From NCBI RefSeq assembly GCF_040744945.1, contig NZ_CP160453.1, positions 8,308,001 to 8,372,000 on the forward strand: 64,000 nucleotides of DNA, given 5' to 3'. This DNA comes from Saccharothrix sp. HUAS TT1 (GTDB taxonomy: Bacteria > Actinomycetota > Actinomycetes > Mycobacteriales > Pseudonocardiaceae). Positions within the stretch are counted from its first letter, which is position 1. Every line of letters starts with the position of its first letter. The position numbers and the translations under genes are program-made. Below the pieces are notes generated by a model. The model was not told where the DNA came from. It made no database searches and saw only the letters and a list, made by a program, of their open reading frames with translations. Positions 53,201-60,785 of the stretch are shown here, piece after piece.

Positions 53201-53236
53201 GCCGCCGACCTCCAAGCCCGCATCGGCCACCCCTGA
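50228..53236 (+). CDS. SARP/AfsR-type transcriptional regulator
   Basis: 1002 residues. The N-terminal OmpR-like DNA-binding domain (1-95; FGLLGPLEVRIQGQPVSVRAG, RTRGTLQTYVMRLRQLLG), then the bacterial transcriptional activator domain (to about 250), an NB-ARC ATPase (about 280-560; LTGVPGVGKTALAVHVA, RRMLLVLDNAA), then 8-9 TPR units to the end. It resembles AfsR; such proteins switch on antibiotic clusters, but no cluster lies within the window, so its targets are elsewhere. ATG 50228 follows AGGGGA. A GTG 50192 extension is also in frame. Confidence 0.9.
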   Translation: MGAGPWFGLLGPLEVRIQGQPVSVRAGKHRALLAALTLRAGRVVPVDELVSFLWGGDPPARTRGTLQTYVMRLRQLLGDPSLIRTTSDGYRLVVPPEQVDVHRFTTTAGLARQAAQSGHLADAAELYARALGLWRGPALSDVPSDALRDEEVPRLAERLLVVHEERNDVELALGNHERLVPVLRSLTADHPLRERLWAQLMVALYRGSRQAEALEAFRLVDRMLDEQLGIEPGTALRELHQAILVGDPSLAAPTGGVDPDVPDQLPPDVPGFVGRAELVDRISRLIAPDGPRTAVPIVALTGVPGVGKTALAVHVAHRLRERFPDGRLYVDLRGYASGPATPVVEVLTRFLRALGVPPEQIPADPDEQSTLFRSLLTGRRMLLVLDNAAAPDQVRPLLPGAASCPVLVTSRDDLRGLIAVDGARRVGLDVFEPHESLALLHRSGEAAEELARRCGHLPLALHVAAASVGGGSVARYLERLGDRRPLDLAHAALPPAARRLFGLLSVVPGPDFTAEAAANAADLPVPEAAALLGRLTGARLVGSTGDRYALHDELAVFAAQMAEAGGEDVGAARVRLLEFYVRAVDHCAELLYPDLMRLPTPAGRAVRLPRIETAAQARAWLDAERSNLAAAIRSAAKRGPAAVSWRLADGLRGYLWIGKHVTEWLSTAQYGLDAAHEQRDVAGEAAMHQNLGTLHWRLGEFETSVAHYTRAVELHRLSGDLAAEAEVRGNLGVVRLESGDLASARNDLETCLALKRESGGPRSGDTSVLTGLGVLAIETGELAEALDLLGEALAISVEHGLRGSEITALTFLGVASRLMGEPQRALTHLAGALRLSTEGGFREATARVLESIASVRLDLGEPAEALELADRALAELREDGDQRITTNVLVVMASANRGLGSLRTADEQFQQALTKARRIGYLPGEARALVGLAGVRRLLGQSTEARSLATQAVGITSRLGLRLTERTARTELATVHRTLGDEAAAATEATRAADLQARIGHP

Positions 53237-53358
53237 CCGTTCAACTCACCGCCCCTGAGTGTTCGACTCGCGGTATCTGAACGTACGACTCGCGCGAGAG
53301 TCGTACGTTCGGGCCGCGCGAGTCGAACACTCAGGTGCCCCGAGTTCAACGCTCAGGT
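53237..53358. repeat. Intergenic 22-bp repeat cluster, second copy
   Basis: Inverse units from 53237 (GTTCAACTCACCGCCC; TGAGTGTTCGACTCGCG; TGAACGTACGACTCGCG) meet direct units (GAGTCGTACGTTCGGG; GCGAGTCGAACACTCA; GAGTTCAACGCTCA) around a 10-bp perfect inverted repeat CGTACGACTC / GAGTCGTACG (53282-53307). The last unit supplies the stop codon region of pimB. Between convergent genes, as at 42689. Confidence 0.85.
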
Positions 53359-54483
53359 GTTGATCAGGGTGGTCAGGCGGTCGGCCAGGGCGTCCCAGCG
53401 CCAGTTGGCGGTCACCCACTCGCGGCCGGCGGCGCCCATCTTGGCGGCGGTGTCGGGGTCGGCGAGCAGGGTGGCGACGGAGTCGGCCACCTCGGAGACC
53501 TCGCGGCCGTCGACCACGCGCCCGGTGACGCCGTCGCGCACCGTCTCGGGCGCGCCGCCGGAGCGGCCGGCCACGACGGGCAGGCCGGTGGCCGACGCCT
53601 CCAGGTACACGATCCCCAGGCCCTCGACGTCCAGCCCGCGGCCACGCGTCCGGCACGGCATGGCGAACACGTCACCGGCGTTGTAGTGCGCGGGCAGCTC
53701 CTCCCACGGCACCGACCCGGTCAGCACCACGTGCTCGGACACCCCGACCGACGCGGCCAGCCGTTCCAGCTTCCCCCGGTACGGCCCACCGCCCACCAGC
53801 AGCAACGCCGCGCCCGGCACCCGCCGCCGGATCTCCGGCAACGCCCGCACCAGCACGTCCTGCCCCTTGCGCGGCACGAGCCGCGACACGCACACCACCA
53901 CCGGCCGGTCGCCCAACCCGTACCGGGCCCGCACCTCCGCCCGCGCCGACGCCGACGGCGCGAACACCGACGTGTCCACCCCGGAGGGCAGGTGCTCCAA
54001 CGCCGCCAGCGGGCCGAACGCCGCCGCGAACCGGGACCGCGTGTACCGGCTCACGAACGTCACCACGTCCGCGTCCGACCCGATGCGCCGCAACGCCTGC
54101 CGCGCGCCCGGCAGCATCGACCAGCCGACCTCGTGCCCGTGCGTCGACGCCACCACCCGCTCAGCGCCCGCCGCGCGCAGCCGTGACGTCATCAACGCCA
54201 ACGGCGCCGCCGCCCCGAACCACACGGCGTCGCAGCGCGCTCCGCGCAGGATGTCCGACGCCCGCCGCACGACGTCCGGCGTGGGCAGCATCAACGTCCC
54301 GGGGTGCCGCACCACCTCGAACGGCTGCGCGGCGTCGAACTCCGGGTGCGACCCGGTGGGCGACTCCCACGACGGCGCGTACACCACCAGCTCGGGCAGC
54401 CGCACGGCCAGCGCGTGCAGGTAGGCCTGGATCCCACCGGGCCGCGGCGGGAAGTCATTGGTCACCAACAGGGTCCGACGCAC
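53353..54483 (-). CDS. pimB: GDP-mannose-dependent mannosyltransferase PimB
   Basis: 376 residues, GT4/GT-B fold. N-terminal NDFPPRPGGIQAYLHALAV with the Gly-rich loop; C-terminal VVCVSRLVPRKGQDVLVRALPEI, LTGSVPWEELPAHYNAGDVFAMPCRTRGRGLDVEGLGIVYLEASA with the catalytic Glu (EGLGIVYLE, EX7E motif). Adds the second mannose to phosphatidylinositol mannoside. Equivalent to Rv2188c (PimB'). GTG 54483 follows TAACGT at 6 bases, whose first three bases are the stop codon of the upstream gene. Confidence 0.93.
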   Translation of the reverse strand: MRRTLLVTNDFPPRPGGIQAYLHALAVRLPELVVYAPSWESPTGSHPEFDAAQPFEVVRHPGTLMLPTPDVVRRASDILRGARCDAVWFGAAAPLALMTSRLRAAGAERVVASTHGHEVGWSMLPGARQALRRIGSDADVVTFVSRYTRSRFAAAFGPLAALEHLPSGVDTSVFAPSASARAEVRARYGLGDRPVVVCVSRLVPRKGQDVLVRALPEIRRRVPGAALLLVGGGPYRGKLERLAASVGVSEHVVLTGSVPWEELPAHYNAGDVFAMPCRTRGRGLDVEGLGIVYLEASATGLPVVAGRSGGAPETVRDGVTGRVVDGREVSEVADSVATLLADPDTAAKMGAAGREWVTANWRWDALADRLTTLINT

Positions 54484-54489
54484 GCGCCC

Positions 54490-54495
54490 ACGTTA
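54490..54495 (-). promoter_or_regulatory. -10 box, leaderless start of pimB
   Basis: TAACGT on the minus strand, 6 bases before GTG 54483; the TAA is also the stop codon of the upstream gene. Confidence 0.5.
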
Positions 54496-55749
54496 CGGGA
54501 ACCCGCGCCGCAGGAAGTCCTGCCACCCGCGCACCAGCGCCGCCGCGCCCTCGCCGGTCACCTCGACCAGCACGCCGTCCACTTCGGACGCCCGAACCCG
54601 CGCCAGCCGCCGGTACAGCCTCACCAGCCCCGGCTCGCCGAGCACCGACGCCAGGTGCAGGTGCAGCGACCACGACTGCTGGTAGGCCAGCTCCATCGCG
54701 GCCCCGCGGAAGTCGGCGTCGGACGGCAACGCGGTCGGCAACCCCTCCCGGACCTGGGCGGCCAGCAGCGGCGCGGCCCGGTGCAGCGGCACGTCGCTGT
54801 GCCGGTAGCCCACGTAGTCCGCGAACCCCTCCAGCACCCACATGGGCGCGCCGTCCACGGTCTCGCCACGCGCGGCGATGTGCGTGATCTCGTGCCGCAG
54901 CAGCACCCGCAGCGACAGCGGCGACAGCGCGCCGGCGCTGTCCGGGTTCAGCACGACCCGCTGGCCGCGGGCCGTGCGCGTGTCGGGGTCGACCCGGTCG
55001 GCCACCGCCACCCCGGCGATCGACCCGGTGGCGAACCCCGGCCCGACCAGCGCGACCACCTCGGCTTGGCTCGCCGGGATCAGGACGGCCACCTGGCGCG
55101 CCCACGCCTGCCCCCACACCTCGGTCACCGCCGTCACGGCGCCGTCCAGCTCCGCCAGCACCCGCGCGGCCAGCGCCTCGCCGCCGGGGTGGCTCAGCAC
55201 GAACCCGCCCGTGCCGGTGAGCACCTGGCACGGCCCGAAGTCCCACGGCCCGCGCCAGGTGCGCTTGCCGAGCGGTTCCAGCGCGGTGTCGGAGTTGAGG
55301 TACCAGCGGTCGCCGCGCCGGGTGAACAGGTAGGCCATCTCCTGGCTGCTCGGCTCGACGTCCACGCCGCGCAGCCGGTACGCCAGCCGCACGTCCGGCG
55401 CCCACGACTCGTCGGCGACGGGCGTTTTCAGGGACGACAGGTCCGCGCCCGCCCCGCCGGTCGCGTACGCCCACTCGGCCAGCGGCACGGCGGACAGGTT
55501 GCGGAACAAGTCGCGCTGCCGCTGCCGGAACCCCGCGTCGGCCAGCGGGTCGAGGTCCGCGGTGAACGCCGTCTCGTCGCGGTCCAGCAGCGCTCGCGCC
55601 CGCCGGTCGAGCAGCGACCGGACGGCGTCCGCGCGAGCGGGGGCGGCGGCGTCGACCGGGGTCGGGCTCGCCGGCGTCACGGCCGCGGTCAGCCCGGCCA
55701 GGAAGGTCGCGGCCACCAGCGCGGCCAGCAGGACCCTGAAGCGGCTCAC
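54493..55749 (-). CDS. Secreted gluzincin-like metallopeptidase
   Basis: 418 residues. The N terminus MSRFRVLLAALVAATFLAGLT is a signal peptide or lipid-less anchor. The metal motif HEITHIAARG (HExxH) is followed 19-20 residues later by WVLEGFADYVG, the Glu-containing third ligand of gluzincins. N-terminal domain (about 40-170) is SnoaL/NTF2-like: LLDRDETAFTADLDP, FRQRQRDLFRNL. The substrate is unknown; probably processes envelope proteins. GTG 55749 has GGAGG closely upstream. Not in the core mycobacterial order. Confidence 0.82.
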   Translation of the reverse strand: MSRFRVLLAALVAATFLAGLTAAVTPASPTPVDAAAPARADAVRSLLDRRARALLDRDETAFTADLDPLADAGFRQRQRDLFRNLSAVPLAEWAYATGGAGADLSSLKTPVADESWAPDVRLAYRLRGVDVEPSSQEMAYLFTRRGDRWYLNSDTALEPLGKRTWRGPWDFGPCQVLTGTGGFVLSHPGGEALAARVLAELDGAVTAVTEVWGQAWARQVAVLIPASQAEVVALVGPGFATGSIAGVAVADRVDPDTRTARGQRVVLNPDSAGALSPLSLRVLLRHEITHIAARGETVDGAPMWVLEGFADYVGYRHSDVPLHRAAPLLAAQVREGLPTALPSDADFRGAAMELAYQQSWSLHLHLASVLGEPGLVRLYRRLARVRASEVDGVLVEVTGEGAAALVRGWQDFLRRGFP

Positions 55750-55765
55750 GGGCCTCCAAAGTCGT

Positions 55766-55799
55766 CGGCAGGGCCACCCAGACCAGGATGGCCCTGCCG
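55766..55799 (-). terminator. Terminator of NlpC/P60 gene
   Basis: CGGCAGGGCCA (55766-55776) / TGGCCCTGCCG (55789-55799), 11-bp stem, 12-base loop, 12 bases past the NlpC/P60 stop. Confidence 0.75.
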
Positions 55800-55810
55800 G
55801 CGCACGGCTG

Positions 55811-56851
55811 TCAGCCCGCGATGCGGCGCATCGCGTAGATCGAGCCCGGGGCCTCCAGCGACACGACCTTGACCGGGACGCCGTCGGTGGACGCGTGCAC
55901 GACCCGCCCGTTGTCCACCGCCATCCCCACGTGGTTGCCGCCGTTGTAGATGATCAGGTCGCCGGGGCCGACCTCGCCGCGGCTGATCGGCCGCCCGGCG
56001 CCCGCCTGGCCGCCGGAGGTGCGCGGGATGGTCACGCCGGCGTACGCGTACGCCCTCGACGTCAGGCCGGAGCAGTCCCAGCGGTCCGGACCGGTCGCGC
56101 CGTACAGGTACATGTCGCCCTGCTGGTCGAGGGCGAACTGGAGGGCCGCGCCCGCCGCGCCCGCGGGCACGTTGGTGCTGACCCGCTCGCCGACGCTGGT
56201 GAGCGTGCTGCGCTCCTGCGCGTTCAGCCGGTTGAGCTGGTTCTTGACCTCGGTGATCTGGCCCTGCAGCTCGGTCTGCCGCTTCTTGACGTCATCGGCG
56301 ATCCGGGTCGCCTCGTCGGTGGCGGCCTGCGCGCGGCCCTGAGCGTCGGCCGCGTTCTTCTTCGCGTCCTCGGCCGCGTCGACCGCGCCGGAGAGCCGGG
56401 CCAGGGACTCGTTGCTGTCCGAGGCGAGCACGCCGAGCGCCGACATGCGGTTGAGGAAGTCCTGCTGGGAGTCCGACACCAGCAGCGCCGACAGCTGGTT
56501 GAACCGCGCGCCCTCGAACGACGCCTCGGTCAGCTTGTCGACCTGGACCCGGAAGTTCTCCTCGTCGGTCCTGGCCTGCTCGCCCGCCTGGGTCGCCTGC
56601 GCGAGGTCGGCGTTGGCCTTGTCCAGCTCCGCCTGGTTCGCGTCGCGCTGCTCCTCGGCGCGCAGCAGTTCTTCGTTGAGCTTGGTGGCCTGCTCGGCCA
56701 GCTCGTTGTACTTCTTCAGCGCCTCGGAGGCGTTCGCGGGGGTGTTCGGCTGGGCTCCGGCGGGTACGGGCAGGACGCCCACCGCGGCAGCGGCCACCGC
56801 CGTGGCCGCCATCGCCCCGCGCAGGCCGCGCTTGAGTCGTTGCGACGCCAC
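55811..56851 (-). CDS. NlpC/P60 peptidoglycan hydrolase, RipC/RipD-like
   Basis: 346 residues. Signal peptide (1-30; LRGAMAATAVAAAAVGVLPV), then a long coiled coil (about 40-230) full of Ala/Glu/Gln and a C-terminal NlpC/P60 domain. Catalytic triad visible: Cys260 (DRWDCSGLTSRAY), His307 (GGNHVGMAVD), His319 (RVVHAS). Cleaves D-Glu to DAP bonds in stem peptides; the coiled coil probably autoinhibits and is released by an FtsEX/partner, as for RipC. Matches Rv2190c (RipD) in place. GTG 56851 is the only start compatible with the signal peptide. A candidate c-di-AMP riboswitch precedes it. Confidence 0.9.
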   Translation of the reverse strand: MASQRLKRGLRGAMAATAVAAAAVGVLPVPAGAQPNTPANASEALKKYNELAEQATKLNEELLRAEEQRDANQAELDKANADLAQATQAGEQARTDEENFRVQVDKLTEASFEGARFNQLSALLVSDSQQDFLNRMSALGVLASDSNESLARLSGAVDAAEDAKKNAADAQGRAQAATDEATRIADDVKKRQTELQGQITEVKNQLNRLNAQERSTLTSVGERVSTNVPAGAAGAALQFALDQQGDMYLYGATGPDRWDCSGLTSRAYAYAGVTIPRTSGGQAGAGRPISRGEVGPGDLIIYNGGNHVGMAVDNGRVVHASTDGVPVKVVSLEAPGSIYAMRRIAG

Positions 56852-56884
56852 AGTCGCGTGTGTCTCCTCACATCTGGACCCGCC

Positions 56885-57010
56885 TGCCGATCGGGCGCGT
56901 GACGCGACCCGACTGCCCTCGTGTTCGAGTTCCGGCTCGGCTCCCCGACAGGCCGACTCGGCGGTGAACCCGCGTCGCGGCCCAGGTTGGACCACTGCCC
57001 GCCGCGAGAT
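56885..57010 (-). ncRNA. Candidate ydaO (c-di-AMP) riboswitch
   Basis: A leader of about 155 bases separates TAACCT (-10, 57018-57023, minus strand) from the GTG. It shows CCGAGTCGGCC, a GGGGAGCCGAGCCGG segment and a CACGAGGGCAGTCGGG end, which resemble my memory of actinobacterial ydaO leaders of NlpC/P60 and Rpf genes. c-di-AMP binding would turn such genes off. Structure not computed. Confidence 0.5.
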
Positions 57011-57148
57011 CTCGGCTAGGTTACGAAAAGTGAGTGCCGCCGTCCACCGGCTGGGCGGGGAAATCGACGATTGTTCCGCTGAGTTCACGAACGGTCCAGC
57101 CGTGACCTGGTCGTGTGACCCCCAGTGGTGTTAAAAACACGATCTGTG

Positions 57149-58498
57149 TCACACCCGGCCCAGCCGGGCCAACAGCACCGCGGACGGCACCGGGTGCGCG
57201 CCCCGCCGCCGGACGGAGTCGGCCACCGCCCGATCGGACGTCACCACGACGACCGGACGGCCCTCGGGCTCGGCCGTCACCAACGCCCGGATCACGTCGT
57301 CGGCCAGCACGCCGGGATCGCTGAACAGCACGCGGACCCCGCGCGGCGCGGACGTCGGCACGGCGACCACGCCGGCGCCGTCGAACACCAGCGTCACCTC
57401 CGCGCCGGTGCGCGCCGCCAACACCGCCAACTGGTGCACCAACCGGTCCCGCTGGTCCGAGAGGGACAGCTCCGGGTAACCCGTCTTGGTGACGTTGTAG
57501 CCGTCCACGATCAGGTGAACGGCCGGCAGCGCCAGCAGCCGGTCCAACGCCGCCGGGTCCTCCACCCGGCCGACCGCGCCCTGCGCCGCGCTCGCGCCCC
57601 GGACCAGGTCGGCGGGCCGCGGTCCGGCGCCGCCCAGGGCCAGCTCGCGGCGCAGGCCGTTCACCGCGCCGTCCAGGGTGTCGACCAGCAGCGCCAACCG
57701 CACCTCGTCGGCCTGGCGGGCCTCCCTGGCGGACTGGCGCGCCACCTCGGCGTCGGCCACCGCCCGCTGCGCCTTGGCCCGCTCGTGCTCGGCGCGCTCG
57801 CGCTCGCGGTCCCGCTCGGCGGTCAGCCGGCGCAGATCGGCGTCGGCCTCCGCGCGCGCCCGCTCCACCTCGGCCGCCGCCGACTCGGCCCGGTCCTTGG
57901 CCTCGCGCAGCCGCACGCCCTGCTCGCGCAACCGCTTGCGCAGCCGTTCCAGCTCGACGTCGGCCTCCTGGCGGATCTTGTCCACCGCGCCGCCGGTCTC
58001 GGCCCGTTCCGCCTTCAACCGGTCCAGCTCGACCTCAAGGCGCTCCAGCCGCTGCACGGCCAGGTCGCGCTCGGAGCGCAGCGCCGCGTCCGCCGCCCGC
58101 CTGCCGACCAGCTCGATGAAGTGGCCGGCGACCTCCTCGCCCTGCAGGATCGCCGCCGCGCCCGCCGCCACCGGGTCCGGCGACGTCACCTCCAGCACCG
58201 CGGGCCGGTTGTTCCGCAGCCAGTCCACGACGGCGGCGCGGAAGTTCGCCGACGCCCTCAGCCCGCCGATCAGCGCCGGGCCGCCCAGCCGGGCCCGCTT
58301 GGTCGGCGCGAACCTCGCCACCGCGCGCAGGGACTGCGGGACGTCCACCTTCGCCAGGTCGGTCAGCGCGTCCGCGCTCAGCTCCGCGAGCCTGGCCCGC
58401 AGCGGTTCGGGCAGCGCGGACCAGTCCACAGTGGACTCGACGGCCTGCTCGGGCTCCAGGTCGTCGGCACCGTCGGCGGGCGCTGTCGGGTCTTGCAC
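57149..58498 (-). CDS. NYN-domain RNA-binding/nuclease protein with coiled coil
   Basis: 449 residues. N-terminal helical domain (20-120; ARLGGPALIGGLRASANFR), a long charged coiled coil (130-280) and a C-terminal NYN/PIN domain: LIVDGYNVTKTGYPELSL (Asp nucleophile pocket), VTLVFDGAG, VLFSDPGVLADDVIRALV, VVVTSDRAVADSV. YacP-like endonuclease fold with the acidic residues kept. Possibly a tRNA/rRNA processing nuclease acting on RNA held by the coiled coil. GTG 58498 follows TAGCCT at 6 bases. Not annotated in the M. tuberculosis block as far as I recall. Confidence 0.85.
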   Translation of the reverse strand: MQDPTAPADGADDLEPEQAVESTVDWSALPEPLRARLAELSADALTDLAKVDVPQSLRAVARFAPTKRARLGGPALIGGLRASANFRAAVVDWLRNNRPAVLEVTSPDPVAAGAAAILQGEEVAGHFIELVGRRAADAALRSERDLAVQRLERLEVELDRLKAERAETGGAVDKIRQEADVELERLRKRLREQGVRLREAKDRAESAAAEVERARAEADADLRRLTAERDRERERAEHERAKAQRAVADAEVARQSAREARQADEVRLALLVDTLDGAVNGLRRELALGGAGPRPADLVRGASAAQGAVGRVEDPAALDRLLALPAVHLIVDGYNVTKTGYPELSLSDQRDRLVHQLAVLAARTGAEVTLVFDGAGVVAVPTSAPRGVRVLFSDPGVLADDVIRALVTAEPEGRPVVVVTSDRAVADSVRRRGAHPVPSAVLLARLGRV

Positions 58499-58504
58499 CC
58501 GTAC

Positions 58505-58510
58505 AGGCTA
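58505..58510 (-). promoter_or_regulatory. -10 box, leaderless start of NYN gene
   Basis: TAGCCT on the minus strand, 6 bases before GTG 58498. Confidence 0.5.
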
Positions 58511-58613
58511 GCTGTGCCCGACGGGGTCGCCGTCCTCGATCACCGCTGCTCGACGGCGGACCGCCGACGGACCGCCGACGGGCCTGTCGGTCGGGACTGT
58601 CGGTGGGGGCGGC

Positions 58614-58619
58614 TACCGT
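58614..58619 (+). promoter_or_regulatory. -10 box, leaderless start of nuclease gene
   Basis: TACCGT, 8 bases before ATG 58628. Confidence 0.45.
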
Positions 58620-58627
58620 GCCGCGCG

Positions 58628-60331
58628 ATGACTACTCAGCTCACGTTCGACGAACTGGGCACCCCGCTGCGCGAGACCACGTTCGTCGTGTTCGACCTGG
58701 AGACCACCGGCGGGCGGGCGGACGAGGACTCGATCACCGAGATCGGCGCGGTGAAGGTGCGCGGCGGGCGGGTGATCGGCGAGTTCGGCACCCTGGTGGA
58801 CCCGGAGCGCGGCATCCCGCCGCAGGTCGTGGCGCTGACCGGGATCACCCAGCTGATGGTGACCGGCGCGCCGCGGCTGGACGCCGTGCTGCCCGCGTTC
58901 CTGGAGTTCGCCGCCGGCGCGGTGCTGGTGGCGCACAACTCCGGCTTCGACGTCGGCTTCATGAAGGCCGCCTGCGCCCGGCACGGGTACACGTGGCCGA
59001 AGCCGACCGTCGTGTGCACGGTGAAGCTGGCCCGCCGGGTGCTGAGCCGGGACGAGGCGCCGAGCTGCCGGCTGTCGGCGCTGGCCGAGCTGTTCGGCGT
59101 GCCCGAGCAGCCGAACCACCGGGCGCTGGTCGACGCCCGCGCGACCGTCGAGGTGCTGCACCACCTGCTGGAGCGGGTCGGGTCGGTCGGGGTGCACTCG
59201 CTGGAGGAGCTGGTCGCCTACCTGCCGGAGGTGACGCCGGCGCAGCGGCGCAAGCGCAACCTCGCCGCGCACCTGCCGTCCACGCCCGGCGTCTACCTGT
59301 TCCGCGGCCCGTCGGAGGAGGTGCTGTACGTCGGCACGGCGTCCGACCTCCGGCGGCGGGTGCGGCAGTACTTCACCGCCAGTGAGGGTCGGCGGCGGTT
59401 GCGGGAGATGGTCTCGCTGGCCGTCCGGGTGGACGCGGTGGAGTGCGCGCACTCGTTGGAGGCGGAGGTGCGGGAGCTGCGGCTGCTGACCGCGCACAAG
59501 CCCGCGTACAACCGGCGTTCCAAGAACCAGGCGCAGGCGTGGTGGCTCGTGCTGACGGAGGAGGCGTTCCCGCGCCTCTCCGTGGTCCGCACGCCGCGCG
59601 AGGGGGCGTTCGGCCCGTTCCGGTCCCGGCGGCTGGCCGAGGCGGCCCTGGAGGCCGTGCTGGAGGCCGTGCCGCTGCGGGCGTGCTCGATCCGCATCCC
59701 CGCGCGCAACCCGTCCGCCTCGCCGTGCGCGCTGCTCGAACTCGGCCGCTGCAAGGCGCCGTGCGCGGGGCGGCAGCCGGTGGCCGACTACTCCCCCGCC
59801 GCCGACGCGTTCCGGCGGCTGGTCGCCGGCGCGGACGTCACGCCGCTGCACGGCCTCACCGCGCAGATCGACGCCCTCGCCGAGGCCCACCGCTTCGAGG
59901 ACGCCGCCGCCCGCCGCGACCGGATGTCGGTGCTGGTGCGATCGCTGGACCGGGCGCAGCGGCTGGCCGGCCTCGCCGCGCTGCCGGAGGTGGTGGCCGC
60001 GCGGCCGGACGGCTCCGGCGGGTGGGAGTTCGCCGTGGTGCGGCACGGGCGGCTGGCGTCGGCCGGGGTCGCGCGGCGCGGCACCCGCCCGATGCCGGTG
60101 GTGGACGCGCTGGTGGCGGCCGCGGAGACGGTGCTGCCCGGCGACGGCCCGCTGCTCGGCGCGCCCGCCGAGGAGGTCGGCGTGGTGCTGCGGTGGATCG
60201 ACCGGCCGGGCACCCGGCTGGTGAGCTGCGCGCGCCCGTGGACGTCGCCCGCGCACGCCGCCGGCGCGTGGCGCGACTGGGTGACCCGCGCCGAGGCCGG
60301 TCGCGACCAGTACCGGGTGGCGGGCCACTAG
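58628..60331 (+). CDS. DnaQ-type exonuclease fused to GIY-YIG (UvrC-like) nuclease
   Basis: 567 residues. The N-terminal DEDDh exonuclease (15-190): VFDLETTGG (Asp23, Glu25), LVAHNSGFDVGFM, and HRALVDARATVEVL (His and Asp of DEDDh). The C-terminal part has GIY-YIG marks STPGVYLFRGPSEEVLYVGTASDLRRRVRQYF, a UvrC-like body and the Cys cluster SPCALLELGRCKAPCAGR. Same design as Rv2191, whose role is not clear (proofreading or incision in repair). ATG 58628. Confidence 0.92.
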   Translation: MTTQLTFDELGTPLRETTFVVFDLETTGGRADEDSITEIGAVKVRGGRVIGEFGTLVDPERGIPPQVVALTGITQLMVTGAPRLDAVLPAFLEFAAGAVLVAHNSGFDVGFMKAACARHGYTWPKPTVVCTVKLARRVLSRDEAPSCRLSALAELFGVPEQPNHRALVDARATVEVLHHLLERVGSVGVHSLEELVAYLPEVTPAQRRKRNLAAHLPSTPGVYLFRGPSEEVLYVGTASDLRRRVRQYFTASEGRRRLREMVSLAVRVDAVECAHSLEAEVRELRLLTAHKPAYNRRSKNQAQAWWLVLTEEAFPRLSVVRTPREGAFGPFRSRRLAEAALEAVLEAVPLRACSIRIPARNPSASPCALLELGRCKAPCAGRQPVADYSPAADAFRRLVAGADVTPLHGLTAQIDALAEAHRFEDAAARRDRMSVLVRSLDRAQRLAGLAALPEVVAARPDGSGGWEFAVVRHGRLASAGVARRGTRPMPVVDALVAAAETVLPGDGPLLGAPAEEVGVVLRWIDRPGTRLVSCARPWTSPAHAAGAWRDWVTRAEAGRDQYRVAGH

Positions 60332-60374
60332 CATGTGGTCGGTCGATACCCCCGACGACTTGTGGAGGACCGCT

Positions 60375-60659
60375 GTGATCACCGCGATCGTGCTGATCCA
60401 GGCCGCCGCCGACACCATCCCGGACGCGGCGCAGGCGATCGCCGACATCGAGGGCGTCACCGAGGTCTACTCGTGCGCGGGCGACGTCGACCTGATCGCG
60501 CTGGTCAAGGTCGCCCGGCACGAGGACCTGGCCGACCTGGTCCCGGGCCGCATCTCCAAGGTGCCCGGCGTGCTGAACACGGACACCCACATCTCGTTCC
60601 GGTCGTACTCGAAGCGGGACACCGACGCGGCCTTCGCCATCGGCCTGGAAGACGCCTGA
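60375..60659 (+). CDS. Stand-alone Lrp/AsnC ligand-binding (RAM) domain
   Basis: 94 residues from GTG 60375: VITAIVLIQAAADTIPDAAQ is the first strand-helix of the AsnC RAM fold, followed by VTEVYSCAGDVDLIALVKV and RISKVPGVLNTDTHISFRSYS. No HTH, so it is a stand-alone sensor that may pair with a full Lrp regulator elsewhere. GGAGG at 60364-60368 lies 6 bases before the start. Adjacent to the nuclease gene on the same strand. Confidence 0.88.
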   Translation: MITAIVLIQAAADTIPDAAQAIADIEGVTEVYSCAGDVDLIALVKVARHEDLADLVPGRISKVPGVLNTDTHISFRSYSKRDTDAAFAIGLEDA

Positions 60660-60785
60660 CCCAGCCCTCACCCGATCGGTGACGGCTCGCGCGGTGGCGG
60701 GTGCGCGCCACCTCGAATCCGACGCGGCCGTTGCTCGACGAAGCCGTGAAAGCCGCCGAGGACTTCACTTCCCGGCCGGCCCAGC

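Noticed and set aside
57113..57154. GTGTGAC/GTCACAC dyad near the NYN stop
   Set aside because: 7-bp arms overlapping the end of the gene; could be a terminator but not convincing.
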